DNA of 64,000 nt from Leeia aquatica (GCF_012641365.1 NZ_JABAIM010000002.1:186001-250000), one strand, 5' to 3'; positions 53,941 through 62,032 are shown, numbered from the stretch's first letter. Notes: generated by a model from the letters alone, not told the origin. Numbers and translations: made by a program.

Positions 53941-54870
53941 TCAATGACCCTGATGCGTCGCCTGTTCGATGGCCTCATCGGTCAGGTGCGGTGCAAAGCG
54001 CTTCATGAAGTCAAAGGCAAAGCTGCGCAAATAGGCATCTCGGCGGAAGCCGATGCGGGTGGTGGAAGGCTCAAACAGATGGCTGGCATCAATCGCCCGA
54101 AGCTGAGTGTCGCGCTGTGGCTCAAAAGCCATCGTCGCCAGAATGCCGATCCCCAATCCCAGGCCGACATAGGTCTTGATCACATCCGAGTCAATCGCGG
54201 TTAGCACCACATTCGGCTCAATCCCGGCAGACTCAAACGCTTTTTGCATCTTGCTGCGCCCGGCAAAGGCAAAGTCATAGGTAATCAGCGGGTACTGCCC
54301 GATGTCCGCCAGAGTGATCGGACGTTGCAACTGCAGCAGCGGGTGGCCTTCCGGCACCACTGCACTGCGGTTCCACTGCTGGCAGGGCAACATCACCAGC
54401 TCGCGATAGCGGTCGATGCCTTCGGTGGCAATGGCCAGATCAGCCTCGCCACTCAGCACCATCTCGCAAATCTGGGTGGGGCTGCCTTGCTTGATGGACA
54501 GGCGAACCTTGGGATACTGGGTCATGAATTGCCGGATCACATCCGGCAGCGCGTAGCGCGCCTGGGTGTGGGTGGTGGCAATGGTCAGGCTGCCGGCATC
54601 ATGATTGGCGTACTCATCGCCCACCCGTTTCAGGTTGGCCGCTTCACGCAGGATGCGCTCGGAGATTTCCAGCACCGCCCGCCCCGGTTTGGAGACATCC
54701 ACCACTCGCTTGCCGTGCCGAATGAACACCTGGATCCCCAGCTCATCCTCCAGCAAGCGAATCTGCTTGCTGATGCCCGGTTGCGAGGTATGCAGCTTTT
54801 CTGCCGCATCCGATACATTCAAACCTTGTTTGGCGACTTCTACCAGATAGCGTAGCTGTTGCAGCTTCAT
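53941..54870 (-). CDS. cysB: LysR-type transcriptional regulator CysB
   Basis: Master activator of sulfate assimilation genes, responding to N-acetylserine in characterised members. The N-terminal helix-turn-helix (NVSDAAEKLHTSQPGISKQI, residues about 19-38) starts with MKLQQLRYLVEVAKQG, the CysB/Cbl opening. The effector domain has TTHTQARYALPDVI and KQGSPTQICEMV, where CysB binds ligand. 309 residues; ATG 54870 chosen because upstream codons are unconserved. It is divergent from a TSUP transporter gene with cysH beyond, a coherent sulfur cluster. Confidence 0.95.
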   Translation of the reverse strand: MKLQQLRYLVEVAKQGLNVSDAAEKLHTSQPGISKQIRLLEDELGIQVFIRHGKRVVDVSKPGRAVLEISERILREAANLKRVGDEYANHDAGSLTIATTHTQARYALPDVIRQFMTQYPKVRLSIKQGSPTQICEMVLSGEADLAIATEGIDRYRELVMLPCQQWNRSAVVPEGHPLLQLQRPITLADIGQYPLITYDFAFAGRSKMQKAFESAGIEPNVVLTAIDSDVIKTYVGLGLGIGILATMAFEPQRDTQLRAIDASHLFEPSTTRIGFRRDAYLRSFAFDFMKRFAPHLTDEAIEQATHQGH

Positions 54871-54889
54871 GATGATGCGGCTCCGCAGC

Positions 54890-54979
54890 AAAATAACCAG
54901 ATCGTATAAAATACTAACACAATATTCTTTCCAGTCCATATAGGCCCACTGTTAGCATGGCCCTTCTCGCACAGTGGGC
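54890..54979. promoter_or_regulatory. Divergent cysB/TSUP control region with leader hairpin
   Basis: An AT-rich core at 54893-54935 (with GTATAAAATAC) is the likely promoter and CysB-binding area for both directions. Downstream on the plus strand, GCCCACTGT (54944-54952) and ACAGTGGGC (54971-54979) form a perfect 9-bp stem ending 8 nt before the TSUP start, where a ribosome-binding site should be; I see no Shine-Dalgarno sequence there. Confidence 0.5.
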
Positions 54980-54987
54980 ACCCTCTC

Positions 54988-55764
54988 ATGAATTTCGTAC
55001 AAGTCATCTCCGGCTTTGCCGTCGGGCTGATCGTCGGTCTGACCGGGGTGGGTGGCGGCTCGTTGATGACCCCCATCCTGCTGATGCTGGGTTTCCCGCC
55101 GACCAAAGCGGTGGGTACTGACCTGCTATACGCCGCGATCACCAAGGCCGGCGGCGTGCTGGTGCATCATCGCCAGCGCAGTATCGACTGGCGCATTACC
55201 GGCTGGCTGACGCTGGGCAGCGCGCCGGCAGCCATTGCGACCGTGCTGCTTCTGCAGCACTGGCACCTGTCGAGCAAGGTCTTGAACAATCTGCTGACCC
55301 ATGCACTGGGGGTCGCCCTGCTGCTGACGGCAGTCGCCATCCTGTGCAAGCCCTGGATTCTGCGCCTGCTGCGGCACCAGCCCGACGCGCCGGTGGAACT
55401 GACGCCACGCCGCGCTGCCTCCACCGTGCTGACCGGGATCGTGATCGGGGTACTGGTGACCCTCAGCTCGATCGGCGCAGGGGCCATTGGCACCATTGCC
55501 CTGTTTGTACTGTTTCCGATGATCCCGACCGTGCGTCTGGTGGGTACCGAGATTGCGCATGCCGTGCCGCTCACCCTGATCGCAGGTCTGGGACACGCCA
55601 GCATGGGACATCTCGACTGGGGGCTGTTGTTCACTTTGCTGGTAGGCTCCCTGCCGGGCATCTATATTGGCAGCCGTTTGTCCGGCAGCCTGTCGGACAA
55701 GACCACGCGCCCGCTGCTGGCGGTGATGCTGGCGGTGATCGGCAGCAAGTTTGTCTTCCTGTAA
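54988..55764 (+). CDS. TSUP-family (TauE/SafE) membrane transporter
   Basis: 258 residues with about eight membrane helices and the two family repeats: GLIVGLTGVGGGSLMTPIL near the N-terminus and VTLSSIGAGAIGTIALF in the second half. TSUP proteins move sulfite, sulfate or sulfur-organic anions. Between divergent cysB and downstream cysH (39 nt away), it is likely part of the sulfate assimilation regulon, either importing sulfate or exporting sulfite (inference). Start ATG 54988 has no clear ribosome-binding site. Confidence 0.9.
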   Translation: MNFVQVISGFAVGLIVGLTGVGGGSLMTPILLMLGFPPTKAVGTDLLYAAITKAGGVLVHHRQRSIDWRITGWLTLGSAPAAIATVLLLQHWHLSSKVLNNLLTHALGVALLLTAVAILCKPWILRLLRHQPDAPVELTPRRAASTVLTGIVIGVLVTLSSIGAGAIGTIALFVLFPMIPTVRLVGTEIAHAVPLTLIAGLGHASMGHLDWGLLFTLLVGSLPGIYIGSRLSGSLSDKTTRPLLAVMLAVIGSKFVFL

Positions 55765-55803
55765 TGGCCATGGTGCCAGACTGAATTGATCCAAGGAGTA
55801 AGC

Positions 55804-56490
55804 ATGACGTTTGATCAGAAACTGCAAGACACGGTGGCTTTGCTGAAGACCATCGCCAACGACTATCAACCTGCGGTATTTGCCAACAGCTATGGCGCGG
55901 AAGACATGGTGCTGACCCACCTGATCAGCCAGCATGCGCTCAACATCACGGTATTCAGCCTGGATACCGGTCGCCTGCCCGCCGAAACCTATGCCCTGAT
56001 GCAACAGGTGGAAGAGCAATACGCCAGCCACCCGGTCAAGGTGTATTTCCCGGATACGGCCGCCACCGAAGGCTATGTGCGCGAACACGGCATCAACGGC
56101 TTCTACCGCAGCGTGGAGCTGCGCAAAGAGTGCTGTCGCATCCGCAAGATCGACCCGCTGCGCCGCGCCCTGCAGGGTCAAAAGGCATGGATTACCGGCC
56201 TGCGCCGCGAGCAGTCCCCGACTCGGAAGGATCTCGGCAATCAGGAATTCGACAAAGACAACGGGCTGGAAAAGTTCAACCCGCTGATCGAATGGACCGA
56301 GAAGGAAGTGTGGGGATTCATCCGTAGCCAGAACATTCCCTACAACGAACTGCACGACAAATTCTATCCTTCTATTGGCTGTGGCCCCTGTACCCGCGCC
56401 ATCACGGTAGGCGAGGACGTTCGTGCTGGCCGCTGGTGGTGGGAAAACCCGGAAACCAAAGAGTGCGGCCTGCACATCAAAAAGGGCTGA
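55804..56490 (+). CDS. cysH: Adenylyl-sulfate (APS/PAPS) reductase
   Basis: Reduces activated sulfate to sulfite with thioredoxin. 228 residues. VFANSYGAEDMVLTHL and SLDTGRLPAETY are PP-loop features; the paired cysteines KECCRIRK (about 110) and GCGPCTRA (about 197) are the 4Fe-4S ligands typical of the APS-using type; the C-terminal KECGLH holds the catalytic cysteine. ATG 55804 has AAGGAG 6 nt upstream. The iron-sulfur cysteines suggest APS rather than PAPS as substrate. Confidence 0.95.
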   Translation: MTFDQKLQDTVALLKTIANDYQPAVFANSYGAEDMVLTHLISQHALNITVFSLDTGRLPAETYALMQQVEEQYASHPVKVYFPDTAATEGYVREHGINGFYRSVELRKECCRIRKIDPLRRALQGQKAWITGLRREQSPTRKDLGNQEFDKDNGLEKFNPLIEWTEKEVWGFIRSQNIPYNELHDKFYPSIGCGPCTRAITVGEDVRAGRWWWENPETKECGLHIKKG

Positions 56491-56498
56491 TCTCCCCC

Positions 56499-56528
56499 CA
56501 TCTCCACCGGTGCGCGCCGGTGGAGATG
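56499..56528 (+). terminator. Strong hairpin after cysH
   Basis: A perfect 12-bp stem CATCTCCACCGG/CCGGTGGAGATG with a 6-nt loop begins 9 nt after the cysH stop. It has no U-run, so it may be a partial terminator or 3'-end stabiliser before the downstream histidine kinase gene. Confidence 0.6.
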
Positions 56529-56568
56529 GATTGTCCCGCGTCGGTGAGGGTGTTATTGTCGCGCCTGC

Positions 56569-58578
56569 ATGAACCGCTCACGGTCTACTGGCATGACGCT
56601 AGCCCCGCGTACCCGAATCTTCCTGCTCGCTTTGCTGACCTGGCTGCTCCTCAGCCTGCTGGCGATCGGGGCCATGCTGTTCACGCAGTACCTGCAAATC
56701 TCCTCGTCCTTTGAGCAGGATACCCGCATTCTCAACCGGCTACTGACCCAGAGGGCCGAGCAGCACGACGCCATCCTGGCGTCGATTGGCGCAACTCAGA
56801 CCCTGTCGCCCATTCCCTCACCGTTTGAATTGAGTGGCTTTGCCGAGGCGATCCGCAGCCGCTACCCGCAAGTGGCGGGTATCGCCAACTGGCAATACCT
56901 GAACCATCGCTCCGGGCCCCAGCTGCAATGGCGAACCGGCGCCGCCCCGATCGACTGGCCGGATGGTGAAAGCCTGTTTGACATCCCGGCTGACAAGGAC
57001 TGGCTGGGTGTCGAGCGGGCTCCGGGAGATCGGCACGTTCTGGTCTCGCGGCAACAAACCTATGACGGTGACGTCGAGCTCACGGTGTTACTGATCGACC
57101 CCACCGCCTTGCTACGACAGGAAGACCTTCCCTCCGAGCAGATGGGCTTTCGTCTGGTCGCCCCGGTCGGGGATATCCCCGTGCTGGACAACCCGGCGCC
57201 GCGCAGCAACTCGGTGCGGGTCAACTGGATGGAACCACCGCGTTACGACCACCCGCTGTCCATTGCCTCCCAGCCCTTCCTGCTGCATGCCTGGCGCCCG
57301 GTCTATCTGCAAGAGCTGGCGCCCGATCGCCTGGTGGCACTGGTCGCTCTGATCGCCGTCATGGTCACCCTGTTGACGCGCCTGCTGGTCCAACGCCAGT
57401 ATGCCCGCTCCATTGCACGCAGCAGTGCCAACCAGCTGGCACGGGAACGGTTGAGGGCTTCTACCACGGTGGAAGCCACCGCCGACGCGCTGATCGCCTT
57501 TGACCGCAATGGCCGCATCACCCTGGTCAACCCAGCCGCCCGCATGCTGGCCGAACTGAGTGAGCAGGTACTGACCCTGGATGTGGATCAGACGCTGCAC
57601 CTGGCACGAGCCGATATGGAGGCACGCCGCTATCCGATTCTGGACACCATCCGCAGTCGTCAGGATGTGCTGGAGTTGCCAGAGGGCCTCCTGCTGTCGT
57701 TGCCGGAAGGCGGGCAACGCATGGTGGAGGGAGCCTTGTCACCGCTGTTCGACGAAGTGGGTGACTTCCATGGCGGTGTGTTGACCTTCCGTGACATTGG
57801 TCCCTTCCGCCGGCGGGCGCTGGCCGCGCTAGAAGGTGCGGAGCGCCGCTTGCGCGAAAATGAGGCCTTGCTGACGCGCGTCACCCAGGAGAGTTCACTG
57901 GCAGAAATGGCCTCTGGCATCGCCCATGAGTTGAACCAGCCGCTGACCGCCATTCTCAGCCGTAGCCAGGCTACCTTGCGGCTGCTGCGTGAGAGCCCGG
58001 AAGAATGGGCACAGGCCTGCGACGTGCTGGAAGGCACCGTCAAGCAGGCCAAGCGGGCGGGCGATATCGTCTTGCGCTTGCGCAGCCTCGCCATGCGCCA
58101 GCGCTTTACCGAGCAGCCGCTGGAGCTGAACCAGGTGGTACGGCACGGTTTAGCGTTGCTGAGCGAGGATCTGGCCCGCTTGAAGATCAAGGTCAAGGAC
58201 GGCTTGGCCGCCGATTTGCCCGTCATGCATGGCGACCCGATCCAGCTTGAGCAAGTCATCGTCAACCTGATTCGCAACGCGATGGATGCCATCAGCCGCG
58301 CCCAACCCAAGCAAGGTCGCATCCGTCTGAGCAGTACGCTGCTGACAGGGGGGCAACTGAGCCTGAGCATTGAAGACAATGGCAGCGGCATTGCCGAAGC
58401 GGACCTGCCACGCCTGTTTGAGCCTTTTTTCACCACCCGGAATGATGGCATGGGCCTCGGGCTGGCAATCTGTCACAATATCGTCAGCGCGCACGGCGGC
58501 ACCTTGCAGGCAGAGAACCTGCCAGAGGGTGGAGCCCGCTTCGTACTGGTGCTGCCCCTTACCAAGGAACCCGACTGA
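56569..58578 (+). CDS. Membrane sensor histidine kinase, FixL-like
   Basis: 669 residues. Membrane helices at about 17-40 and 252-273 enclose a periplasmic sensor of about 210 residues. A PAS domain (about 293-410, RNGRITLVNPAARMLAELS) precedes HisKA with MASGIAHELNQPLTAIL, phospho-acceptor His453, then N box NLIRNAMDAI, G1 EDNGSGI, F FEPFFTT and G2 GMGLGLAICHNIV. The HELNQPL form groups it with FixL/DctB/TtrS-like kinases. Start ATG 56569, with ATG 56593 possible; neither has a good site. Its stop overlaps the regulator start by one base (TGATG). Confidence 0.92.
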   Translation: MNRSRSTGMTLAPRTRIFLLALLTWLLLSLLAIGAMLFTQYLQISSSFEQDTRILNRLLTQRAEQHDAILASIGATQTLSPIPSPFELSGFAEAIRSRYPQVAGIANWQYLNHRSGPQLQWRTGAAPIDWPDGESLFDIPADKDWLGVERAPGDRHVLVSRQQTYDGDVELTVLLIDPTALLRQEDLPSEQMGFRLVAPVGDIPVLDNPAPRSNSVRVNWMEPPRYDHPLSIASQPFLLHAWRPVYLQELAPDRLVALVALIAVMVTLLTRLLVQRQYARSIARSSANQLARERLRASTTVEATADALIAFDRNGRITLVNPAARMLAELSEQVLTLDVDQTLHLARADMEARRYPILDTIRSRQDVLELPEGLLLSLPEGGQRMVEGALSPLFDEVGDFHGGVLTFRDIGPFRRRALAALEGAERRLRENEALLTRVTQESSLAEMASGIAHELNQPLTAILSRSQATLRLLRESPEEWAQACDVLEGTVKQAKRAGDIVLRLRSLAMRQRFTEQPLELNQVVRHGLALLSEDLARLKIKVKDGLAADLPVMHGDPIQLEQVIVNLIRNAMDAISRAQPKQGRIRLSSTLLTGGQLSLSIEDNGSGIAEADLPRLFEPFFTTRNDGMGLGLAICHNIVSAHGGTLQAENLPEGGARFVLVLPLTKEPD

Positions 58579-59228
58579 TGGACGCCCTCTCCCCGCTGGT
58601 CTACCTGATTGACGATGATGACGATGTGCGCGAGGCCTTGGCCCTGTTGCTACGAACCATGGGTATGCGGGTAGACGCCTTTGCGGATCCGCTAAGCTTT
58701 CTGAGCGCCTTCGACCGCAACACCATTGGTTGTCTGATCGTGGATATCCGCATGCCCGGCATGACCGGTCTGCAATTGCAGCAACGCTTACTGGATGAGC
58801 AGTGTGATTTGCCAGTGGTGGTGATCACCGGCCATGGCGATCTCAACCTGTGCCGCCGCGCCTTCAAGGCTGGTGCAGTGGAGTTCCTGATCAAGCCTGT
58901 CGATGAAGAAGCACTGCTGGATTCCGTGCAGAAGGCGGTCACCCAGCACATCCGCAGTCGTCGCCAGCAAACCCTGACCCGCGAGGCACAAGCCCGGCTG
59001 TCCAAGCTGACCGACCGGGAAAATGAGATTCTGGTCCAGATCGTCGAAGGTTTGTCCAACAAGCAGATTGCCCGTGTGCTGGATTTGTCCCCCCGCACCG
59101 TAGAAACCCATCGTGCCAACATCTTTGCCAAGCTGGAAACCCAGTCACTGGCCGAACTGGTGCGCCTCTATCTGACCGGCGTCAGCGAGCACGGCTATAG
59201 CCCGCTCTCTGGCCCGGCCAGTCCGTAG
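58578..59228 (+). CDS. Response regulator, FixJ/NarL-type
   Basis: 216 residues: receiver domain (5-120) with acidic pocket LIDDDDD, phospho-acceptor Asp56 (VDIRMPG), switch Thr in VVITGHGD and Lys in LIKPV; then a LuxR-type HTH (about 140-200, LTDRENEILVQIVEGLSNKQI, KxQIARVLDLSPRTVETHRANI). Translationally coupled to the kinase. The target genes are unknown; nearest candidates are the unknown gene and the small RNA unit beyond the terminator. Confidence 0.94.
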   Translation: MDALSPLVYLIDDDDDVREALALLLRTMGMRVDAFADPLSFLSAFDRNTIGCLIVDIRMPGMTGLQLQQRLLDEQCDLPVVVITGHGDLNLCRRAFKAGAVEFLIKPVDEEALLDSVQKAVTQHIRSRRQQTLTREAQARLSKLTDRENEILVQIVEGLSNKQIARVLDLSPRTVETHRANIFAKLETQSLAELVRLYLTGVSEHGYSPLSGPASP

Positions 59229-59389
59229 TTCTACGCAGCCGCTTCGGTAGCGAACCCAATAGGCATAGCGCAAGCGCTCGCTTAATATCCGTTTCGTAGT
59301 CTTGGTTGTTGATGGTTTTGCTGTCAGCAACCTGCGCTCCCAATCGCGTAGACTGCTGAACCGGCTTACGCCGGTTTGTCCTCACTCAG
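59229..59389 (+). other. Untranslated 3' region of the two-component operon
   Basis: About 160 nt between the regulator stop and its terminator. It contains small palindromes: AGCGCAAGCGCT near 59267, TTGCT-GTC-AGCAA (59318-59330) and AACCGGC-TTAC-GCCGGTT (59359-59376). I see no gene. It may yield a 3'-derived RNA (speculative). Confidence 0.3.
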
Positions 59390-59427
59390 GCCGCACTATC
59401 TGGATACGTAGTGCGGCTATTTTTTTA
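59390..59427 (+). terminator. Intrinsic terminator of the two-component operon
   Basis: Stem GCCGCACTA/TAGTGCGGC (59390-59398, 59409-59417) with a 10-nt loop, followed by TATTTTTTTATT. Confidence 0.88.
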
Positions 59428-59428
59428 T

Positions 59429-60532
59429 TCAGTGCACAGCCTCATCCGCTGCAACCTGATCCAGATCCAGGAACAAGGGCTGCCCGTCCGCCCCCAGCGC
59501 AGGCTGCACATCACGAACACGGCGAATGTCCGTCACCTGGCACTCCTGCAGCAAGCTTTCCATCATATGCTGCACCGAGGCGACCCGATCCAGTGCCGAC
59601 AGGCGCCAGACAAAACGCTCCCGCAAGGAGGGCTGCAGTACCGAGCCCAGGCACACCCGCAACTCGCCACCTTCATGACACGCCAGCACGGCGGCCGGAT
59701 CACCCACGCCCTCCCGTACCTTGCGGATCTGGGTGCTGGCAAACAACTGAAATGCCACTTCCAGGCAGGTAAAACGCGCATCATGCCGACCCGCCATCAC
59801 CCCGCTCATGGGGCGAGGCATGACAAACAGGGTCAGCCCATTCTGTTGCCATTGGGTCTGCAGCAGTTTGCACAGTGCCAACCCCCAACCTTGCGCATCG
59901 CCACCCAACCGCACCAGCGACTCCCCCTCCTGCTCCAGCGCCAGGCCCACCAGGCAGCGTACATGCACCCCTTCATTGCCTTTGACCACTAACGGTGATG
60001 CCGGCAACGACAAGGGCAAGCCCTGTCCGCCTTGCTGCACGGACAACATGGCCTGATACCAGGTGCTGGCTGAAACGGCATCCATGGACGGTAAATCGCA
60101 CAGAGTATCAGACAGCCAGATCTGATTGCTGTCGGCCAGCACCCCGTGCTGTTGCAGCAAGGCCATGGCAGCCGCCGCATCTGGCAAGGTCGCCGGAATG
60201 GTCACCTCCTGCCGCGCACCCGCCACCAGTATCAGCGGCAACATGAACAGGCGAGCCCGCTTGCCATCCGGGCGGCTGAGCACCTCCCCATCCACCAGCT
60301 GACACAGCTGCTGCCACAGCACGTCATGCGCCTCTTGGGCAGGTGCTGCCTGCAGTGCGTGCTGCAAGGCTTCGTCCTGCCCCGACAGCAAGGCATCGCG
60401 TACCGCGTGTTGCAGGGCGATCAAGGTTTCCGGCTGATCCGCCTGGGTCAGGTGGCTCATTACACGGCGCAGCAGGGGCTGCTTGGGGTCCATCCGGGCG
60501 TACTGGCGGGGATCAGGCAAGAGCATGGTCAT
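59429..60532 (-). CDS. Conserved protein of unknown function
   Basis: 367 residues with no signal peptide or membrane helix. The N-terminal 100 residues are helical and Gln/Leu-rich (VMSHLTQADQPETLIALQHAV), followed by an alpha/beta region (RARLFMLPLILVAGARQEVTIPATL; HGVLADSNQIWLSDTLCDL) and a C-terminal part with FVMPRPMSGVMAGRHD. I recognise no family or catalytic motif. Start chosen at ATG 60532 (MTMLLPDPRQY); ATG 60526 and upstream codons are alternatives. It stands alone between a terminator and a divergent non-coding unit. Confidence 0.7.
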   Translation of the reverse strand: MTMLLPDPRQYARMDPKQPLLRRVMSHLTQADQPETLIALQHAVRDALLSGQDEALQHALQAAPAQEAHDVLWQQLCQLVDGEVLSRPDGKRARLFMLPLILVAGARQEVTIPATLPDAAAAMALLQQHGVLADSNQIWLSDTLCDLPSMDAVSASTWYQAMLSVQQGGQGLPLSLPASPLVVKGNEGVHVRCLVGLALEQEGESLVRLGGDAQGWGLALCKLLQTQWQQNGLTLFVMPRPMSGVMAGRHDARFTCLEVAFQLFASTQIRKVREGVGDPAAVLACHEGGELRVCLGSVLQPSLRERFVWRLSALDRVASVQHMMESLLQECQVTDIRRVRDVQPALGADGQPLFLDLDQVAADEAVH

Positions 60533-60721
60533 CGGTTCTTCAGAGGTTTCATCAATCAAGGCGACAGTATACCAGCACCGCCTGCACAACCATGCCCAGC
60601 CCGCTTGTGCAGCGGGTTACAAAAAAAGGAGACCGCATGGAACTTTCCCGCATGTAGCCTACTCTGAGTTGGGCTGTCAGGAAGAATGTCATTTTTTTTG
60701 CTGCTGTGCACAACATTTAGC
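60533..60721. other. Upstream half of a 463-nt gap, with a mini-ORF
   Basis: Between the unknown gene and the small RNA unit. It holds a CCCGC/GCGGG hairpin (60600-60616) and, on the plus strand, a strong AAAGGAG followed by ATG 60637 and only six codons (MELSRM, stop at 60657). A 30-codon hydrophobic reading (60686-60778) overlaps the sRNA promoter. Neither is a convincing gene. Confidence 0.4.
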
Positions 60722-60750
60722 TTGCAAACTGAATTGTCTTGTAGCATAAT
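60722..60750 (+). promoter_or_regulatory. Sigma-70-like promoter of a candidate small RNA
   Basis: TTGCAA (60722-60727), exactly 17 nt, CATAAT (60745-60750). The next plus-strand signal is a terminator 70 nt further on, before any gene. Confidence 0.6.
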
Positions 60751-60756
60751 GCAGTC

Positions 60757-60847
60757 ATCAGGAATGAGGTTCTTCTGATTTCTTGATAGTGTCTCCTCTT
60801 TTCTCCTTTGGAGTTTGCGGCCCGGTTCACACCGGGCCTCTTTTTTT
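60757..60847 (+). ncRNA. Candidate small regulatory RNA of about 90 nt
   Basis: Bounded by a good promoter and a strong intrinsic terminator, with no supportable reading frame inside. Predicted features in order: a 5' stem-loop (60757-60779, ATCAG/CTGAT with inner GAA/TTC and a TGAGG loop), a pyrimidine tract at 60792-60809 rich in CTCCT, TCTCC repeats resembling an anti-Shine-Dalgarno sequence, a small CTCC/GGAG hairpin, then the terminator. This is the usual layout of Hfq-dependent antisense sRNAs. Exact ends, expression and targets are inferred. It is oriented toward the AraC-type gene, whose start is about 150 nt beyond the terminator, so an alternative is a prematurely terminated leader. 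Confidence 0.5.
60819..60847 (+). terminator. Intrinsic terminator of the candidate small RNA
   Basis: Perfect 8-bp stem GGCCCGGT/ACCGGGCC (60819-60826, 60831-60838), TCAC loop, then TC and seven Ts. Confidence 0.9.
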
Positions 60848-60995
60848 CTCCCTCCCATGCCTCACTCTGCCGTGTAGTTTGACAACGCGCAGTACATCAT
60901 TTCACTTTGTTGCAACGCAGCATAATGGCTGTGTCCCACTCAGCCAGACAATCCCGTATCATGGATGCCTATCCTGCCATGCTGTGATACACCTC

Positions 60996-61634
60996 ATGAT
61001 CCCTGTCATTCTCGAAGCCTGGCAAGCCACGACGGCAGCCAGCGGCGCATTCTGGGTGCCGCCAGATGGTTGTCGCGATCTGATCATCCACACCCGTTCA
61101 TCAGGTCACCGTGTAGCCCTGATCGCCCCGCTGGCCGATCAGGCCTATACCGTAGAAGGCGTGGCCGGCGAGCGCTACCTCGGCTATCGCTTCCAGCCCG
61201 GAGCCCAGTTTGATGAAAGCCGTCTGCTACGCGCCTTGCAGCTGCAGCGTGACCCGAATCCGGCTGACCTGAATGCCATCATTGGTGAAGAAGTACGACT
61301 GGATGCGCGGATACATGAGGCGTTGCAGGGGCTGGCTGCCAGCTCGAGTGTAGCCGTCGCCTGTCGCCAGTTGGGGGTGGGTGAGCGCACCTTGCAACGC
61401 TTGCTGACACCCACGGGTCGCCATCCCGCATACTGGATTGCGCTGGGGCGCGCGCGCCGTGCGGCACGCGCCCTATTCTCAGCCACGCCCCTGACGGCTC
61501 TGGCCTGCGATGTGGGCTATGCTGACCAGGCGCACATGACGCGCGCCTTTCAGCGCTGGTTCCAGCATACCCCCGGCCAGTTGCGCAACCAGCCCACATG
61601 GTTGGGGCTACTGTCGGCCCCGGCCTTTGCTTGA
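60996..61634 (+). CDS. AraC-family transcriptional regulator
   Basis: 212 residues. The C-terminal double helix-turn-helix (about 115-195) shows VAVACRQLGVGERTLQRLL and LTALACDVGYADQAHMTRAF, then FQRWFQHTPGQLR, the AraC signature. The N-terminal 105 residues (ILEAWQATTAASGAFWVPPDG, RDLIIHT) form a cupin-like sensor shared with regulators such as DUF6597-type activators. Start ATG 60996; the long upstream reading runs through the terminator and is not coding. Converges on a VOC gene 14 nt away. Confidence 0.88.
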   Translation: MIPVILEAWQATTAASGAFWVPPDGCRDLIIHTRSSGHRVALIAPLADQAYTVEGVAGERYLGYRFQPGAQFDESRLLRALQLQRDPNPADLNAIIGEEVRLDARIHEALQGLAASSSVAVACRQLGVGERTLQRLLTPTGRHPAYWIALGRARRAARALFSATPLTALACDVGYADQAHMTRAFQRWFQHTPGQLRNQPTWLGLLSAPAFA

Positions 61635-61648
61635 GCGCGGCGGAACGC

Positions 61649-62032
61649 TCAGCCCACTGCAGTGCAAATTTCGACCAGGAAACCATCCGGGTCGCTGACA
61701 TATGCGGTAATCTGCCCCCAGGGCATTTCTTCCGGTGATTGTCGCAGCGTCGCCCCTGCCTGACAGGCCCGTTCAACAGCAGCAGCAACATCCTCCGTCA
61801 CCAAGGCGATCTCGCTGCATGCCGCCAACGGGTCCGGCGTTTGCGTACGTTTGCCCATCTGCTGCAACAAGGCATGTGAACAAAACGCCAGTGTGGTCGC
61901 ACCGGTTTCCAGCTCGCCCCAGTCACCCGATTCATGCAGAAAGCGACATTCGAAACCAAATGCAGCCTGGTAGAAGGCCAGGCTTTTCTTCACATCATGC
62001 ACATAGAAAATGGTGTATCCCAGCTTCATCAT
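61649..62032 (-). CDS. VOC-family (glyoxalase/dioxygenase fold) protein
   Basis: 127 residues of the vicinal oxygen chelate fold: LGYTIFYVHDVKKSLAFYQ at the start and YVSDPDGFLVEICTA at the end are the paired beta-alpha-beta-beta-beta motifs, with the second-half metal-ligand glutamate in VEI. Substrate unknown; similar proteins include glyoxalase I-like and bleomycin-resistance-like members. AAGGAG precedes two adjacent ATGs (62032 and 62029). Confidence 0.88.
   Translation of the reverse strand: MMKLGYTIFYVHDVKKSLAFYQAAFGFECRFLHESGDWGELETGATTLAFCSHALLQQMGKRTQTPDPLAACSEIALVTEDVAAAVERACQAGATLRQSPEEMPWGQITAYVSDPDGFLVEICTAVG

Noticed and set aside
60686-60778. 30-codon hydrophobic frame overlapping the sRNA promoter
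   Set aside because: Ribosome-binding site too close to the start and codon use unlike neighbours; kept only as a caveat.
60783-60995. N-terminal 71-residue extension of the AraC regulator
   Set aside because: It runs through the intrinsic terminator and lacks conserved residues.
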